NCBI GenBank assembly: GCA_963664595.2
Contig: CAXXOK010000010.1
Coordinates: 1 to 64,000, forward strand
Reading direction: 5' to 3'
Length of the DNA: 64,000 bases
From: CAXXOK01 sp963664595
GTDB lineage: Bacteria > Bacillota > Clostridia > Christensenellales > Aristaeellaceae
The position numbers were made by a program, and so were the translations under genes. Below the pieces are notes generated by a model that was not told where the DNA came from, made no database searches, and saw only the letters and a list, made by a program, of their open reading frames with translations. Positions 39,731-47,560 of this stretch are shown piece after piece. Each line of letters starts with the position of its first letter. Position 1 is the first letter of the stretch.

Positions 39731-40888
39731 ATGCCCCGCACCAAACTCAAAAAACGTAAAGACGGCCGCTACCGCAAACTTTTCAACGGCATCCCGTTCT
39801 ATGGCTACACCGAAAAAGAAGCCATCGACAAGGCCAACGCCTACCAGCGCGATATCGAAGCCGGGCTGCGTGCCGAGCAGGCCGGGATTACGGTCCAGGA
39901 ATATGCAAACCGCTGGGTGCAGATCCATAAGGCAAACGTAAGCACCAACCAGTATAATGACTATGTCCGGCGCTTGAATACGGTGTGCGAGTATATTGGC
40001 AGTAAGAGGATGCGCGATGTGGTGATGTCGGATATCCAGTTGATCTATAACGAGCTGCTGAACGGGAAAAGTAAAAGCACCATTACCAAGTTCACCAGCA
40101 TGATCAAATCGCTGTTCGGTTCCGCGCAGATTGATCGGATCATCATGCACAATCCATGCTTGGCCGCCAAGCCGCCGAAAGGGTATTCCGGCTCCCACCG
40201 CGCGTTGGAGCCTTGGGAACGCGACGCCGTCCATCAGATGCAGCAAACGGATCACCGCTTTGCAGCGGCGGCCATGACCATGCTGTACGCCGGGCTCCGC
40301 CGTGGGGAAGTGCTTGCCCTGAATATCGACCGCGACGTTGATTTCAAAGCCAAGGTTATTCACGTGCGCGAGGCGGTGCACTTTGAATCAAACCGCGATA
40401 AACTGGGCAAACCCAAAACCGAAGCCGGCGTTCGTGATGTGCCTCTGGTAGACGTTCTGGCTGATGTATTGAAGGATAAGCACGGCCTTCTGATCACCGG
40501 TGCCAGCGGCGAATATATGACCCTGAGCGCATTTCAACGCGCCTGGGAGAGCTACCTCACTAAAACCGAAGCCATGCTCAACGGCATGACACAAAAGCGC
40601 TGGTATGGTAAAACGAAGGAACAGCAGCAGCTCGTAACAGATGGGGGAGAGCTTCCGCCTTGGAAAGAATTCAACGTCCGTACCCATGATTTTCGTCATA
40701 GCTATTGCACCATGCTCTACGAGCTCGGCATCGATATTAAAACCGCTCAGGCATGGATGGGCCACGAGGACGAAGCCATGACCCGCCAAATTTATACCCA
40801 CCTGTCCACTGCCCAACTCCAGAACGCCACTGCGCTTTTGCAAAAAGGCGTACAGGAAAGGGTCAAAAACAGGGTCAATCTAAAATAG
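39731..40888 (+). CDS. int: Phage tyrosine integrase
   Basis: A 385-residue recombinase. Arm-binding domain at 1-50 (RTKLKKRKDGRYRKLFNGIPFYGYTEKEAI), SAM-like core-binding domain at about 55-150, and catalytic domain with Arg190 (AGLRRGE), Lys (KPKTEAGVRDVPL), His319-x-x-Arg322 (THDFRHSY), His (MGHED) and Tyr355 (IYTHL). The gene ends 54 bases from attR. Its last codons (QERVKNRVNLK) coincide with two AGGGTCA heptamers, likely arm sites. The product inserts the phage into tRNA-Pro. Confidence 0.95.
   Translation: MPRTKLKKRKDGRYRKLFNGIPFYGYTEKEAIDKANAYQRDIEAGLRAEQAGITVQEYANRWVQIHKANVSTNQYNDYVRRLNTVCEYIGSKRMRDVVMSDIQLIYNELLNGKSKSTITKFTSMIKSLFGSAQIDRIIMHNPCLAAKPPKGYSGSHRALEPWERDAVHQMQQTDHRFAAAAMTMLYAGLRRGEVLALNIDRDVDFKAKVIHVREAVHFESNRDKLGKPKTEAGVRDVPLVDVLADVLKDKHGLLITGASGEYMTLSAFQRAWESYLTKTEAMLNGMTQKRWYGKTKEQQQLVTDGGELPPWKEFNVRTHDFRHSYCTMLYELGIDIKTAQAWMGHEDEAMTRQIYTHLSTAQLQNATALLQKGVQERVKNRVNLK
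40859..40877. promoter_or_regulatory. Candidate integrase arm-type sites, right
   Basis: AGGGTCA at 40859-40865 and 40871-40877, 12 bp apart, within the last codons of int. The whole 19-mer pattern AGGGTCA-AAA-nn-AGGGTCA is repeated at 4791-4809. Confidence 0.55.
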
Positions 40889-40941
40889 CGTACTGAAAAA
40901 TCCTTTATTATCAAAGGATACAGTATCATAAAACCATCAGC

Positions 40942-40993
40942 ATGGGGTTCAAGAGGTCGCAAGTTCGAATCTTGTCACCCAGACCACCGAAAA
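40942..40993 (+). other. attR (prophage right attachment site)
   Basis: A 52-base copy of the tRNA-Pro 3' half, from the anticodon loop through CCA and CCGAAAA. The T arm reads GCAAG-TTCGAAT-CTTGT, differing from attL at two stem pairs by compensatory changes. No 5' half of the tRNA is present, so it is not a functional gene. Confidence 0.9.
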
Positions 40994-41016
40994 GTCCCGA
41001 GTTATCGGGGCTTTTT
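40992..41016 (+). terminator. Ancestral tRNA-Pro terminator stranded behind attR
   Basis: AAGTCCCGA pairs with TCGGGGCTT around GTTA, followed by TTTTT. It directly follows the partial tRNA, so it probably ended the tRNA gene before the phage integrated. Confidence 0.75.
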
Positions 41017-41017
41017 G

Positions 41018-41730
41018 CGTTTACTGATATCTGCTATTTTTCTGGAATATGAGAAGATGTCAACAAAATGGTCATTTAAAATCGATAAGTACATCAACAA
41101 ACTTGAGATCGTTGATTCAGATACAGCCGAGCGTACCACAACCCTATCCCAGTGTTTTACATTAATATAAGGGGTTGAGAGTGGTTGCTATTGAAAACAA
41201 TGATTTGATCCATATCAATATAATCGTGTATTCATTTCTCCGTATAATAAAATGCCAAATTATTCGAAGTGCCAAAACTGACGAACTTGTTCCGAAAGAT
41301 TGTAATAGTCGATGATGCGAGAGCCATGTTCACAACAAAGGAATCATATTAATATTTTACAACATAAAGAAGAGAGGGTTTTGTCCCTTCCTTCTTTTTA
41401 TTTGTTACGCTCAACTCATGCTCAAATCATTAATGCCGTAGAGCAGACGTAACGAACTGTATCTTTCCACAAATACTCTGGTTCTGACCCCATTTGCGTG
41501 GTGGAGCTTTACTATCATAATCGTTATTCACGATGTAGTTTAGGCGAAATACGCGGTTTCTATTGTCAGCTGCTTCGTTTGTGCTATCGTTGCCCTATGG
41601 ATATTATATGGCAACAAAGGTCCTTTACTTAAGCGGGAATAAATGAGTTCACTAACTCTTATGTCATTTTAATACCCCGCTAAAGTGAGTCTACCTGTAT
41701 GTGCCGGAAAAGTGAAGGAAGGGAACGGCA
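41018..41730. other. Gene-poor stretch downstream of the prophage
   Basis: No convincing gene. A short frame at 41057-41170 begins MSTKWSFKIDKYINKLEIVD and could be a remnant. A terminator-like stem AAGAAG..AGGG/CCCT..CTTCTT with TTTTT follows at 41366-41399. An AGCGGG/CCCGCT inverted repeat flanks about 41633-41685, close to the esterase promoter region. The rest shows nothing I can interpret. Confidence 0.4.
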
Positions 41731-42666
41731 ATGAAAAGAATCTTAAGCCTCCTGCTGACTATGTTTGTGCTTTTATTTACAGTAACAGCCATAGCTCAGG
41801 GATATACTGAACCAGCTCTTTATAATGCGTCTGATGCTTTGGGACTTGAGACCCTCTACCGTCTGTATGATCGCAGCTATTATGAGGAAGTATCCGGCCA
41901 GCCTGGCACAGTGATCAGGATAAAATATACTAGCGAGGTGTATGACAAACCTTACAAGCGATCGCTGAACGTTTACTTGCCCTACGGTTATGACGAGAGC
42001 GGTACCGAACGATATCCCGTGATTTACTTTTTTCATGGACGTGGATGTGATCAGGACACCTTGATTGGCAATCCACAGACCCGGAATGCTTTCGACAACA
42101 TGATTGCGACAGGTATTGCCAAACCGTTTATTTTGGTGACGCCGACTTATTACTATGATGTGCGTCACAATCTGTATGATATTGATTTGTTCGCAAAGGA
42201 ACTGAGAACGGAGATCATGCCGCTGATCGAAGGTACGTACCGCACCTATGCTTATACAGCCGATGACGAAGGATTCCGAGCATCCCGGAATATGCGCGCA
42301 ATCTCCGGGTTTTCCATGGGCAGTATGACGACGATGGTACTGTTTGACAAGATGGTGGACTACAGTTACTACTTCTTACCCTTCAGTGGCGCAGGCGACT
42401 GGAGTAACGTTCTCAATGTAATCGACAGCAAGAGTGAGTATGCTGATGAATTCTTCATTTATATGGCATGCGGCGGTGAAGAAGACAGTGCGTATGAAGG
42501 TTGCGTCAATCTGGTGAAGACAATGGCTGCTGATACGACACACTTCAGCTATGGGCATGATTGGGTGGAAGACAATTTCTATTTCTGTCTTTCCGATAAT
42601 ATTCACCAGGATCTGACCTCTCGCTACTATTTATACAATGCGTTTGCTGATGGCCTATTTCAATAA
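41731..42666 (+). CDS. Secreted esterase, alpha/beta hydrolase (CE1-like)
   Basis: A 311-residue protein with a signal peptide (MKRILSLLLTMFVLLFTVTAIAQG). The hydrolase core has LNVYLPYGYDESGTERYPVIYFFHGRG (oxyanion), the nucleophile Ser in SGFSMGSM, an acid in ACGGEED and the His in SDNIHQD. This resembles acetyl-xylan/feruloyl esterases of family CE1, which remove acyl groups from plant xylan outside the cell. GAAGGAAGGG precedes the ATG. It lies in the host region right after the prophage. Confidence 0.85.
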   Translation: MKRILSLLLTMFVLLFTVTAIAQGYTEPALYNASDALGLETLYRLYDRSYYEEVSGQPGTVIRIKYTSEVYDKPYKRSLNVYLPYGYDESGTERYPVIYFFHGRGCDQDTLIGNPQTRNAFDNMIATGIAKPFILVTPTYYYDVRHNLYDIDLFAKELRTEIMPLIEGTYRTYAYTADDEGFRASRNMRAISGFSMGSMTTMVLFDKMVDYSYYFLPFSGAGDWSNVLNVIDSKSEYADEFFIYMACGGEEDSAYEGCVNLVKTMAADTTHFSYGHDWVEDNFYFCLSDNIHQDLTSRYYLYNAFADGLFQ

Positions 42667-42848
42667 ATGCTCACGGCTTTTCCGTGGCGCATGGAGATAA
42701 ACGCACAAATATGGAATCGGCGGGTCATTCTTTAAGATGTAACCGTCTGTACGCAGCCTTGCGTCAGGCTGTCAAAAAAGAAGGGTCCAGGGCTGAAAGT
42801 CCTGGTCAGGGTGCAGGGGTGAAACCCTTGCCGGGGATTGGGGTGGAA

Positions 42849-44171
42849 TGTATAGACTAGTAACATGGTTTACAGAAAGTCCGAGGACATGATTTACAGT
42901 TTTCGAATAAAATAGAGGCATGAAAACGCAAGGGAGCGGTGGCCATGCCTTGGGAAGAGAGAACTGTGGAAATGAATCGGGCTGAGTTTGTCAAAAGAGC
43001 GTTGGCCGGGGAGAAGAACAAGAGCGCTCTGTGCCGTGAATACGGAATAAGCAGGCCAACAGGAGACAAGTGGATCAAACGGCATCAAGCCGGAGAAGGG
43101 ATGAGGGACCGAAGCAAGGCGCCGTTCCACACCCCGAATAAGCTCAGCGCAGAGACTGAAGCCATAATTGTAGAAGCGAGACAGAAAGAACCTGCGATCG
43201 GCGCCAAAAAGATCCATCGGATGCTAAGCAACCAGGGCTATACGAAGCTGCCCTGTGTCAGCACCGTCAATGCCGTGCTGAAACGCAATCACCTCATCAC
43301 ACGGGAAGCAAGCCAGACTGCTGCGCGATGTAAACGGTTTGAAAAAGAAGCCCCGAACATCCTGTGGCAGACCGACTTCAAGGGCAACTTCGCGATGCAA
43401 AACGGAGAACGTTGCCACCCCTTGTCGATCATCGACGATCACAGCCGGTTCTGCCTGTGTGCCGATGCGAAAGCAAATGAACAGCACAAAGGCGTAGAAG
43501 AGAGCTTTCGTAAGGTTTTCAAGGAATACGGATTACCGCAGATGCTGCTTTGCGATAACGGAAACCCCTGGGGTACAAATTACAGCGGCGGATATACCCC
43601 GTTTGAGGTCTGGTTAATGGAGCTTGGTATCCTGACTATTCATATTCGTCCGCATCATCCCCAGACTCAGGGGAAAGCGGAGAAATTCAACCGGTCCTAC
43701 AAGGATGAAAGGCTACAGTATCACGTGCCGTACGACCTAATTGATGCCGACCGCCAGCGGACGGAATACCGGGAGTTTTACAATCAGAAGCGGCCGCATC
43801 ATGCGCTGGGGCTGGATGCTCCGGCAGAGCACTATCAGGCAAGCACGCGCGTTTTCCCTGAGAGAATAACGGACTGGGAATATGGAACGGAATGTGAATT
43901 GCGTGAGGTTAAGAAGAAAGGGTATATCCACTATGGAGGAGAGCGTTACTTTCTCAGCTGTTCGTTCGGGGGCAAGTGTATTGCGGTAAAGCCCTCATCG
44001 ATAGATGGTTTTGTAAATCTGCTCTATCGACAATTCCGGATCGGACGGATAGATTTGAGGGAAAAGAAAATGGTATCCCGCACATGCTATTTGGCAGAGG
44101 GCGATCCCCGCTTGACTGAAAAGTTGTAAACTATGTCCTCGGACAATGTGTAAACTATGTTGGGCTTGACA
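42849..44171 (+). mobile_element. IS481-family insertion sequence, 1,323 bp, target duplication TGGAA
   Basis: Ends start TGT (left TGTATAGACTAG, right complement TGTCAAGCCC) and share subterminal ACAT[GA]GTTTACA and GTCCGAGGACAT blocks, giving long imperfect terminal inverted repeats. Direct repeats TGGAA flank it at 42844-42848 and 44172-44176. One intact transposase gene. Removing it restores a GGGG..TGGAACCCC hairpin of the host repeat. Confidence 0.9.
42945..44129 (+). CDS. IS481-family DDE transposase
   Basis: A 394-residue transposase. N-terminal helix-turn-helix (EFVKRALAGEKNKSALCREYGISRPTGDKWIKRH), then the rve-type catalytic core with Asp in WQTDFKG, Asp in LLCDNGNPWG and Glu in TQGKAEKFNRS. 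AGGGAG precedes ATG 42945; a GTG two codons earlier is possible. All catalytic residues are intact, so the element may be active. Confidence 0.92.
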   Translation: MPWEERTVEMNRAEFVKRALAGEKNKSALCREYGISRPTGDKWIKRHQAGEGMRDRSKAPFHTPNKLSAETEAIIVEARQKEPAIGAKKIHRMLSNQGYTKLPCVSTVNAVLKRNHLITREASQTAARCKRFEKEAPNILWQTDFKGNFAMQNGERCHPLSIIDDHSRFCLCADAKANEQHKGVEESFRKVFKEYGLPQMLLCDNGNPWGTNYSGGYTPFEVWLMELGILTIHIRPHHPQTQGKAEKFNRSYKDERLQYHVPYDLIDADRQRTEYREFYNQKRPHHALGLDAPAEHYQASTRVFPERITDWEYGTECELREVKKKGYIHYGGERYFLSCSFGGKCIAVKPSSIDGFVNLLYRQFRIGRIDLREKKMVSRTCYLAEGDPRLTEKL

Positions 44172-44335
44172 TGGAACCCCAAAGGCCTGCATTACGACAA
44201 AGGGTAAAGCGAGCGAACAGCGCCGAAGGCGCTATGAAGCGAGCGGCGATAACGACCCGAAGAGGTTCTTTGACAGGCTGACGCAGCCTTGCGTATATGT
44301 CTGGTTCATTTTGTGGATAAAAGGAGAGCTGACAT

Positions 44336-44419
44336 ATGAAAAAGACAAGGGCTATTAATGACGGTGCTGTAGGGCATGTTCCACAAAGCTGTTTTTCAAT
44401 AGAACGGCCTGAGACATAA
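44336..44419 (+). CDS. Short 27-codon frame between the repeat and the hydrolase gene
   Basis: A strong AAAGGAG lies 8 bases before ATG 44336. The frame MKKTRAINDGAVGHVPQSCF ends a few codons later with ERPET and a stop at 44417-44419. It may be the remnant of a longer gene or a leader peptide for the hydrolase 100 bases downstream. No family recognised. Confidence 0.3.
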   Translation: MKKTRAINDGAVGHVPQSCFSIERPET

Positions 44420-44522
44420 CCAAGCAGATTGATGGCAACCCTGAAAGCTATCAATCTTAACGTGAACTGCCTATTGTTTGGATGCGGCAATTTTAAAAGA
44501 TAAAGTAATGGAGGAAATGAAA

Positions 44523-45416
44523 ATGAGAAAAACAACCGTTTGTCTGTTCGTGGCCATGCTGTTTATCCTGTGTGTGAGTACAGCAGCGTTAGGCGAAAGC
44601 CTGAGTCCCGAGCAAGCAGAGCTCCTTGCGGCACTTCCAGGAGATTGTACCTTTACGGAAACAGAGGTAGAATGCGTTAAAGAGGACGGAACCGTACTCC
44701 GTGGCACGTTTTTAGTACCGGATGTTGCGTACGGCGAAACTGTCCCGCTCGTGATCTTGAGCCATGGCTTTAATAGTACCCGTAACAGCTGCGCCAAACT
44801 TGCGTTGGGATTTGGTAAAAGCGGTATTGCAAGCCTGCGTTTCGATTTTGGCGGATCAGGGAAAAGCGATGGAAAATCCACCAAGATGTCAGTCTTAACA
44901 GAGGTGGACGATTTGAATGCCATTATCGACTATGCAAAAACACTTGAAGGGATTGATACAAGGCATATTTTTCTGTGCGGTAACAGTATGGGCGGCTTTG
45001 TTACAGCACTAACGGCAATTGAACGGCAGGATGATATTGCGTCAGTGCTTTTGAATTATCCGGCATTCTCGCTCCCCGATGGTGTGCGCGCTGGCCGGTT
45101 GATGGGGGTAACGTTTGATGTGAATAATGTTCCCAAGGTCATACGCCCTGATGGCTTTCCTGTGGGAAGAAACTTCGTCACGGATGTTATCGATATGGAT
45201 CCTTATGAAAAATTGCCCATGTGTAATCTTGATGTGATGATCATTCATGGTGATGCGGATGATATGGTAGACATCAGCTATTCCTATAAGGCTGTTGAGG
45301 CATATCCTCATGCCGTACTGCATGTGATAGAAGGCGGAGGTCACGGCTTTGCGGGTGAGCAGCTTGTGGAACAAATCGAACTAAGCGTCGCATTTGTTCA
45401 GGAGCATCTGCAATAA
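44523..45416 (+). CDS. Secreted alpha/beta hydrolase (serine esterase/peptidase-like)
   Basis: A 297-residue protein with a signal peptide (MRKTTVCLFVAMLFILCVSTAALG). Core motifs are VPLVILSHGFN (oxyanion), nucleophile Ser in FLCGNSMGGFV, Asp in IIHGDADDMVD and His in GGGHGFAG. This is the pattern of the S9-like/cinnamoyl-esterase group. ATG 44523 follows GGAGG with a good spacer. Together with the 41731 esterase it suggests extracellular ester hydrolysis. Confidence 0.85.
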   Translation: MRKTTVCLFVAMLFILCVSTAALGESLSPEQAELLAALPGDCTFTETEVECVKEDGTVLRGTFLVPDVAYGETVPLVILSHGFNSTRNSCAKLALGFGKSGIASLRFDFGGSGKSDGKSTKMSVLTEVDDLNAIIDYAKTLEGIDTRHIFLCGNSMGGFVTALTAIERQDDIASVLLNYPAFSLPDGVRAGRLMGVTFDVNNVPKVIRPDGFPVGRNFVTDVIDMDPYEKLPMCNLDVMIIHGDADDMVDISYSYKAVEAYPHAVLHVIEGGGHGFAGEQLVEQIELSVAFVQEHLQ

Positions 45417-45497
45417 GGGCAGAGCTTCGGTTTGGTTTATCGCATTATTCTCTGGTACCTTTCGTCTGTACGTAATCAGCGGCTGAGAACGACAGGA

Positions 45498-46328
45498 TTA
45501 TCGTATTGTTTCCTTTGGCATATCGCTTCTGGGTGACTTTGCGAATTGCTTTTTATAGGCTCTGTAAAAAGCTGAGTAATCGTCAAATCCGCAGGCAGTG
45601 CAAACAAGGCCGGCGCTTTCGCCTCGCTGAATCATAGCACGGGCTGCGAGCAACCGTTTCACGCTGATATATTGTTTCAGAGAGGTGCCAGTCGCGCGAT
45701 GAAATGTGCGGGATATTTGTGAGGGAGAGCCGAAGAATGTCGCACCCAATGCTTTTGTCGTTATGCTCTCGAAGAGATGCTCATTCACATAGGCTACGAG
45801 ATGCGCCTCGGCACCGTGCATGGGCACAACATCTCCGCGACGCACATCAAATGCATCGCATAGGGCAGGCAGCAGGGAGATCAGCCGCGCAATCACATGG
45901 GCGCGAACCTGGGTTGAGTTTGAGAAATCAAAGTCCTGAAATGCGGTTTTCCAATGGGGATTTGGGAAATCGTCGGCACAATAGCGGTTCAACTGCCCCA
46001 AGGGCCGATCCCGAAAGGGGCGAAGCAATTCCCCACTTGCGTCGAAAAGCCGGATGAGCTGAGGCGAGAAGTGAATGGCAATGCGTTCGTACGGCTGCGA
46101 TGTATCGATCAACAGCTTATGGGTCTCGGCTTCGCGCATGATCATCAAATCTCCGCTATGCAGCGGATATTGCGTTCCTTCTACCAAGTAGCTGCCTGCG
46201 CCGGTAATCATATAGTATATCTCGTACATTTCATGAGCGTGAATCGAAAAATCGGCTGCCTGAGGGGAATGATCCAATGAATGGTGACAGTATAGAAGCT
46301 CGTCACGATAGGTAAACAAATGTTTCAT
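45498..46328 (-). CDS. AraC-family regulator of the sugar-acid operon
   Basis: A 276-residue transcription factor. N-terminal cupin-type sensor (FSIHAHEMYEIYYMITGAGSYLVEGTQYPLHSGDLMIMREAETHKL) and C-terminal double helix-turn-helix (ITTKALGATFFGSPSQISRTFHRATGTSLKQYISVKRLLAARAMI...GFDDYSAFYRAYKKQFAKSP). It diverges from the PfkB/gnd/SDR/larA operon; the gap holds a 12-bp inverted repeat overlapping its own -35. ATG 46328 follows GGGAGG. Probably an activator responding to a sugar acid. Confidence 0.9.
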   Translation of the reverse strand: MKHLFTYRDELLYCHHSLDHSPQAADFSIHAHEMYEIYYMITGAGSYLVEGTQYPLHSGDLMIMREAETHKLLIDTSQPYERIAIHFSPQLIRLFDASGELLRPFRDRPLGQLNRYCADDFPNPHWKTAFQDFDFSNSTQVRAHVIARLISLLPALCDAFDVRRGDVVPMHGAEAHLVAYVNEHLFESITTKALGATFFGSPSQISRTFHRATGTSLKQYISVKRLLAARAMIQRGESAGLVCTACGFDDYSAFYRAYKKQFAKSPRSDMPKETIR

Positions 46329-46346
46329 GGGTTCGCCTCCCGGTAA

Positions 46347-46408
46347 AGCATACAAGAAGATGCGTAATATTGCAATAATATATGGTTATAATCGCAATAT
46401 TATTGCAA
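46347..46408. promoter_or_regulatory. Divergent promoter region with AraC operator
   Basis: On the minus strand TTGCAA (46375-46370), 17 bp, TATGCT (46352-46347). A perfect 12-bp inverted repeat TTGCAATAATAT (46370-46381) / ATATTATTGCAA (46397-46408) lies between the genes. Rightward, a TATACT (46420-46425 region) lacks a good -35, which fits activation by the AraC protein bound at the repeat. Confidence 0.7.
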
Positions 46409-46463
46409 ATATAGTTGTTATACTGATGTTGAGAATTTTATGAGCACATAGGGGGTATTTTGA

Positions 46464-47543
46464 ATGAAACTGACCACACGCGAAGTATACAAGCATACCA
46501 TCGCATGTCCGACCAGCATCGGTGTACGGTTGACACCGGACAATCGCATGGCTGTGCATAACAGCAATCATTTCACCCTGCAGACAACCAGCGCGGAAAC
46601 GAACGTGCTGAACGTGTCCGCCTCACTTGGGCATTCCTGCCTTGCACTGACAAAATTTGTTGAGGGCAGCCCGATTGCCGCGTTTATCCAAAGCCAGCTG
46701 CGGGCGCGCAACATTGCCTACGAAGGCGCGTGTGTGCCACAGGGCGGGCCGTGGGGGTTTAGGCATCAGTTCAACATTGCCGACAGCGGTTTTGGCCTGC
46801 GGGCGCCGCGGGTCTGGAACGACCGCTCCGGGGAGGTCGGACGCTCTCTGGATATCGGCGAGTTTGATGTGGACCGTATTTTTGGCGCGGAGGGTGTAGC
46901 CATCCTGCACATTTCCGGCCTGATCGCCGCCTTGAGCCCTGAGACCACGCGGTTTTGCGTGGAATTGGCAAAGACAGCGAAGAAGCACGGCACACTCGTC
47001 AGCTTTGATTTCAACTATCGCAAAACCTTCTGGCTGGGCCGTGAAGAGGAATTGTCCAAGGCGTTCCGCGAAATCACGACGTATGCCGATATCCTGATCG
47101 GGAACGAGGAGGATTTCCAGCTGTGCCTGGGCATGAAAGGCCCGGAGGCTGGCGGACAGGATCTATCCGCGAAGATTGAAAGTTATAAAGAAATGATCGC
47201 GCAGGTGCAAAGGGAGTATCCCAATGCCAAGGTGTTCGCCACCACGCTGCGCGAGGTCGTCAGCGCGAACGAGCACCTGTGGGGAGCGCTGCTGCGCACA
47301 GACGACGAATGGTACGTGGAAGAACCACGCCCGATTCCGGTGTTGGACCGCATCGGCGGGGGCGACGGGTTTACCGGCGGATTGCTCTATGCCATTTCGC
47401 AGAGGTGGACGCCGGACAAGTGGCTGGGCTTCGGCTGGGCAACCGGTGTACTGGCCGCATCCAGCCTGAACGATTATGCGGACCCGGCCGATGAAAAACA
47501 GGTATGGGACATTTATGCCGGCAATGCCCGCGTGCAGCGGTAA
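46464..47543 (+). CDS. PfkB-family sugar(-acid) kinase
   Basis: A 359-residue kinase. The N-terminal part is shorter than in typical KDG kinase, with TSAETNVLNVSASLG as the sugar-binding strand and LVSFDFNYRKTFW, ILIGNEEDFQLCLG, and the catalytic GGGDGFTGGLLYA motif (Asp base). It would phosphorylate a hexonate or 2-keto-3-deoxyhexonate with ATP. The next gene is 6-phosphogluconate dehydrogenase, which makes gluconate a more natural substrate than KDG. GGGGGTATTTTGA precedes the ATG. Confidence 0.82.
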   Translation: MKLTTREVYKHTIACPTSIGVRLTPDNRMAVHNSNHFTLQTTSAETNVLNVSASLGHSCLALTKFVEGSPIAAFIQSQLRARNIAYEGACVPQGGPWGFRHQFNIADSGFGLRAPRVWNDRSGEVGRSLDIGEFDVDRIFGAEGVAILHISGLIAALSPETTRFCVELAKTAKKHGTLVSFDFNYRKTFWLGREEELSKAFREITTYADILIGNEEDFQLCLGMKGPEAGGQDLSAKIESYKEMIAQVQREYPNAKVFATTLREVVSANEHLWGALLRTDDEWYVEEPRPIPVLDRIGGGDGFTGGLLYAISQRWTPDKWLGFGWATGVLAASSLNDYADPADEKQVWDIYAGNARVQR

Positions 47544-47560
47544 TCGCGGAGGACGAAACC

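Larger units (their letters stand above)
4642..40993. mobile_element. Prophage, HK97-type siphovirus, about 36.3 kb
   Basis: Bounded by attL in tRNA-Pro and attR next to a tyrosine integrase. It contains holin, endolysin, tail, head, portal, protease, terminase, replication and lysogeny genes in standard siphophage order, the lytic block on the minus strand and the lysogeny block on the plus strand. All core structural and packaging genes appear intact, so induction is plausible. Cargo includes a GT-C protein, a ferredoxin, a methyltransferase, HicAB, and DUF5677-like and DUF4062-like proteins. An HNH nuclease beside the small terminase suggests cos packaging. Confidence 0.95.
42745..44297. 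repeat. MITE-like structured repeat, about 230 bp, split by an IS481-type element
   Basis: Without the insertion, 42745-42848 joins 44172-44297. The ends are inverted copies: the left begins ACGCAGCCTTGCGT-CAGGCTGTCAAA and the right ends TTTGACAGGCTG-ACGCAGCCTTGCGT. Inside are several hairpins (CCAGG/CCTGG, GGGT/ACCC, GGGG/CCCC, GCGCC/GGCGC). The GGGGATTGGGG/CCCC stem is what the IS interrupts. Confidence 0.6.

Noticed and set aside
41057..41170. Short frame beginning MSTKWSFKIDKY after attR
   Set aside because: Reads like natural protein but is only about 37 codons with a poor ribosome site; kept as a note in the intergenic entry, not as a gene.
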